In this document: positions 32,623 through 32,985 of the stretch, piece after piece | Layout: every line of letters begins with the position of its first letter | Position numbering within the stretch: position 1 is the stretch's first letter | From: Streptomonospora alba | Lineage (GTDB): Bacteria; Actinomycetota; Actinomycetes; Streptosporangiales; Streptosporangiaceae | NCBI RefSeq assembly: GCF_000826685.1 | Contig: NZ_JROO01000041.1 | Coordinates: 1-32,985 of the forward strand | Direction of reading: 5' to 3' | Length of the DNA: 32,985 nucleotides | The notes under the pieces: model-generated | Database searches by the model: none | What the model was told of the DNA's origin: nothing | The model's input: the letters and a program-made list of their open reading frames with translations, nothing else | Made by a program: the position numbers and the translations under genes

Positions 32623-32985
32623 CGATTCTTCGCAGCGCCCCGCAGCCCGGACCGTCACGCAGGCCCGGTCCGCCCGCCGTCCGGATGTGATCACGGGCGT
32701 GGCCGCGGCGGTGCTGGTCGCCGTCGCCGCTGTCGTCGGTGTGCTGATCGAGCGCGCCGGCCAGAAGCTCTACGTCGACTGGGAGCCGCTGTACTCCAAG
32801 TGGGACCCGCACCTCGGTCCCGGCACCCTGCCCGCGCTGGCGATCGCGGTGGCGGTGGTGGGCTGGGGGCCGGTCCTCGCGGCCCGGCTGCCCTGGCGCA
32901 CGCTGGTGCTGTCCACCTGGGGCGCGACCATGGCCTGGACGTTCGCGCTCGCTCTGATCGACGGTTGGGAGCAGGGCGTCGCCGG
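32615..32985 (+). CDS. Integral membrane protein, GT-C-like, cut by the window end
   Basis: Only the first 123 codons are present. A basic N-terminus of about 25 residues is followed by hydrophobic helices: ITGVAAAVLVAVAAVVGVLI, LPALAIAVAVVGWGPVLAA and the region around LVLSTWGATMAWTFALALID. Between the first two lies an outside loop with YVDWEPLYSKWDPHLGPG. The end DGWEQGVAG resembles the early part of actinobacterial membrane proteins that I associate with GT-C glycosyltransferases. That match is from memory and moderate. The start GTG 32615 has a weak ribosome site. It would use the lipid-linked sugar from the GT2 enzyme upstream (inference). Confidence 0.6.
   Translation, partial: MSSDSSQRPAARTVTQARSARRPDVITGVAAAVLVAVAAVVGVLIERAGQKLYVDWEPLYSKWDPHLGPGTLPALAIAVAVVGWGPVLAARLPWRTLVLSTWGATMAWTFALALIDGWEQGVA

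Noticed and set aside
1-32985. CRISPR arrays, insertion sequences, prophage or integration sites
   Set aside because: No regularly spaced repeats with unique spacers, no transposase, and the only tyrosine recombinase is the housekeeping XerD in its normal gene order.

Overview
The window is high-GC actinobacterial chromosome. Pointers are GTG/TTG starts with good AGGAGG-type ribosome sites, an Lsr2 nucleoid protein, an F420-type (LLM class) oxidoreductase, a SAV2177/DUF574-type methyltransferase, a sugar ABC transporter without its own ATPase, and the actinobacterial order xerD-parA-scpA-scpB-rluB-aroH-tyrA-cmk-der. The family make-up suggests Streptosporangiales, perhaps Nocardiopsaceae; that placement is inference. 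There is no rRNA, tRNA, CRISPR array or insertion sequence.

Region 1 (about 176-10311) is the housekeeping block, all on the plus strand. It holds the tyrosine recombinase XerD, a ParA-type ATPase overlapped by a small ribbon-helix-helix-like protein, the condensin accessory subunits ScpA and ScpB, an RsuA/RluB pseudouridine synthase with a long repetitive basic tail, AroH chorismate mutase and TyrA prephenate dehydrogenase, cytidylate kinase, and the double GTPase Der. Chromosome dimer resolution and segregation, ribosome maturation, tyrosine/phenylalanine synthesis and CMP/dCMP supply are therefore linked.

Region 2 (10312-10930) is a 619-base gap with two striking items: a 27-bp hairpin of low GC content behind der, and a promoter followed by back-to-back hairpins ending in a textbook terminator. 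The latter is a strong candidate for an unannotated small RNA of about 115 nt.

Region 3 (10931-24654) is accessory. It contains an LLM oxidoreductase, a compact GNAT, an isochorismatase-fold protein lacking all three catalytic residues, an ArsR-like regulator, three tandem paralogous secreted four-cysteine proteins, a HAD phosphatase, Lsr2, a DUF574 methyltransferase divergent from a membrane-anchored STAND ATPase with TPR repeats, a diacylglycerol kinase-family lipid kinase and a winged-helix protein.

Region 4 (24801-28843) is a sugar uptake operon (lipoprotein, two permeases, IclR regulator) with overlapping stops and starts and a dyad operator candidate upstream. Region 5 (28973-end) looks like a glycan-assembly locus: an NAD-sugar epimerase with a zinc-finger-like insertion, a DPM-like GT2, a DUF2064 transferase, a methyltransferase, and the start of a membrane protein cut by the window edge.
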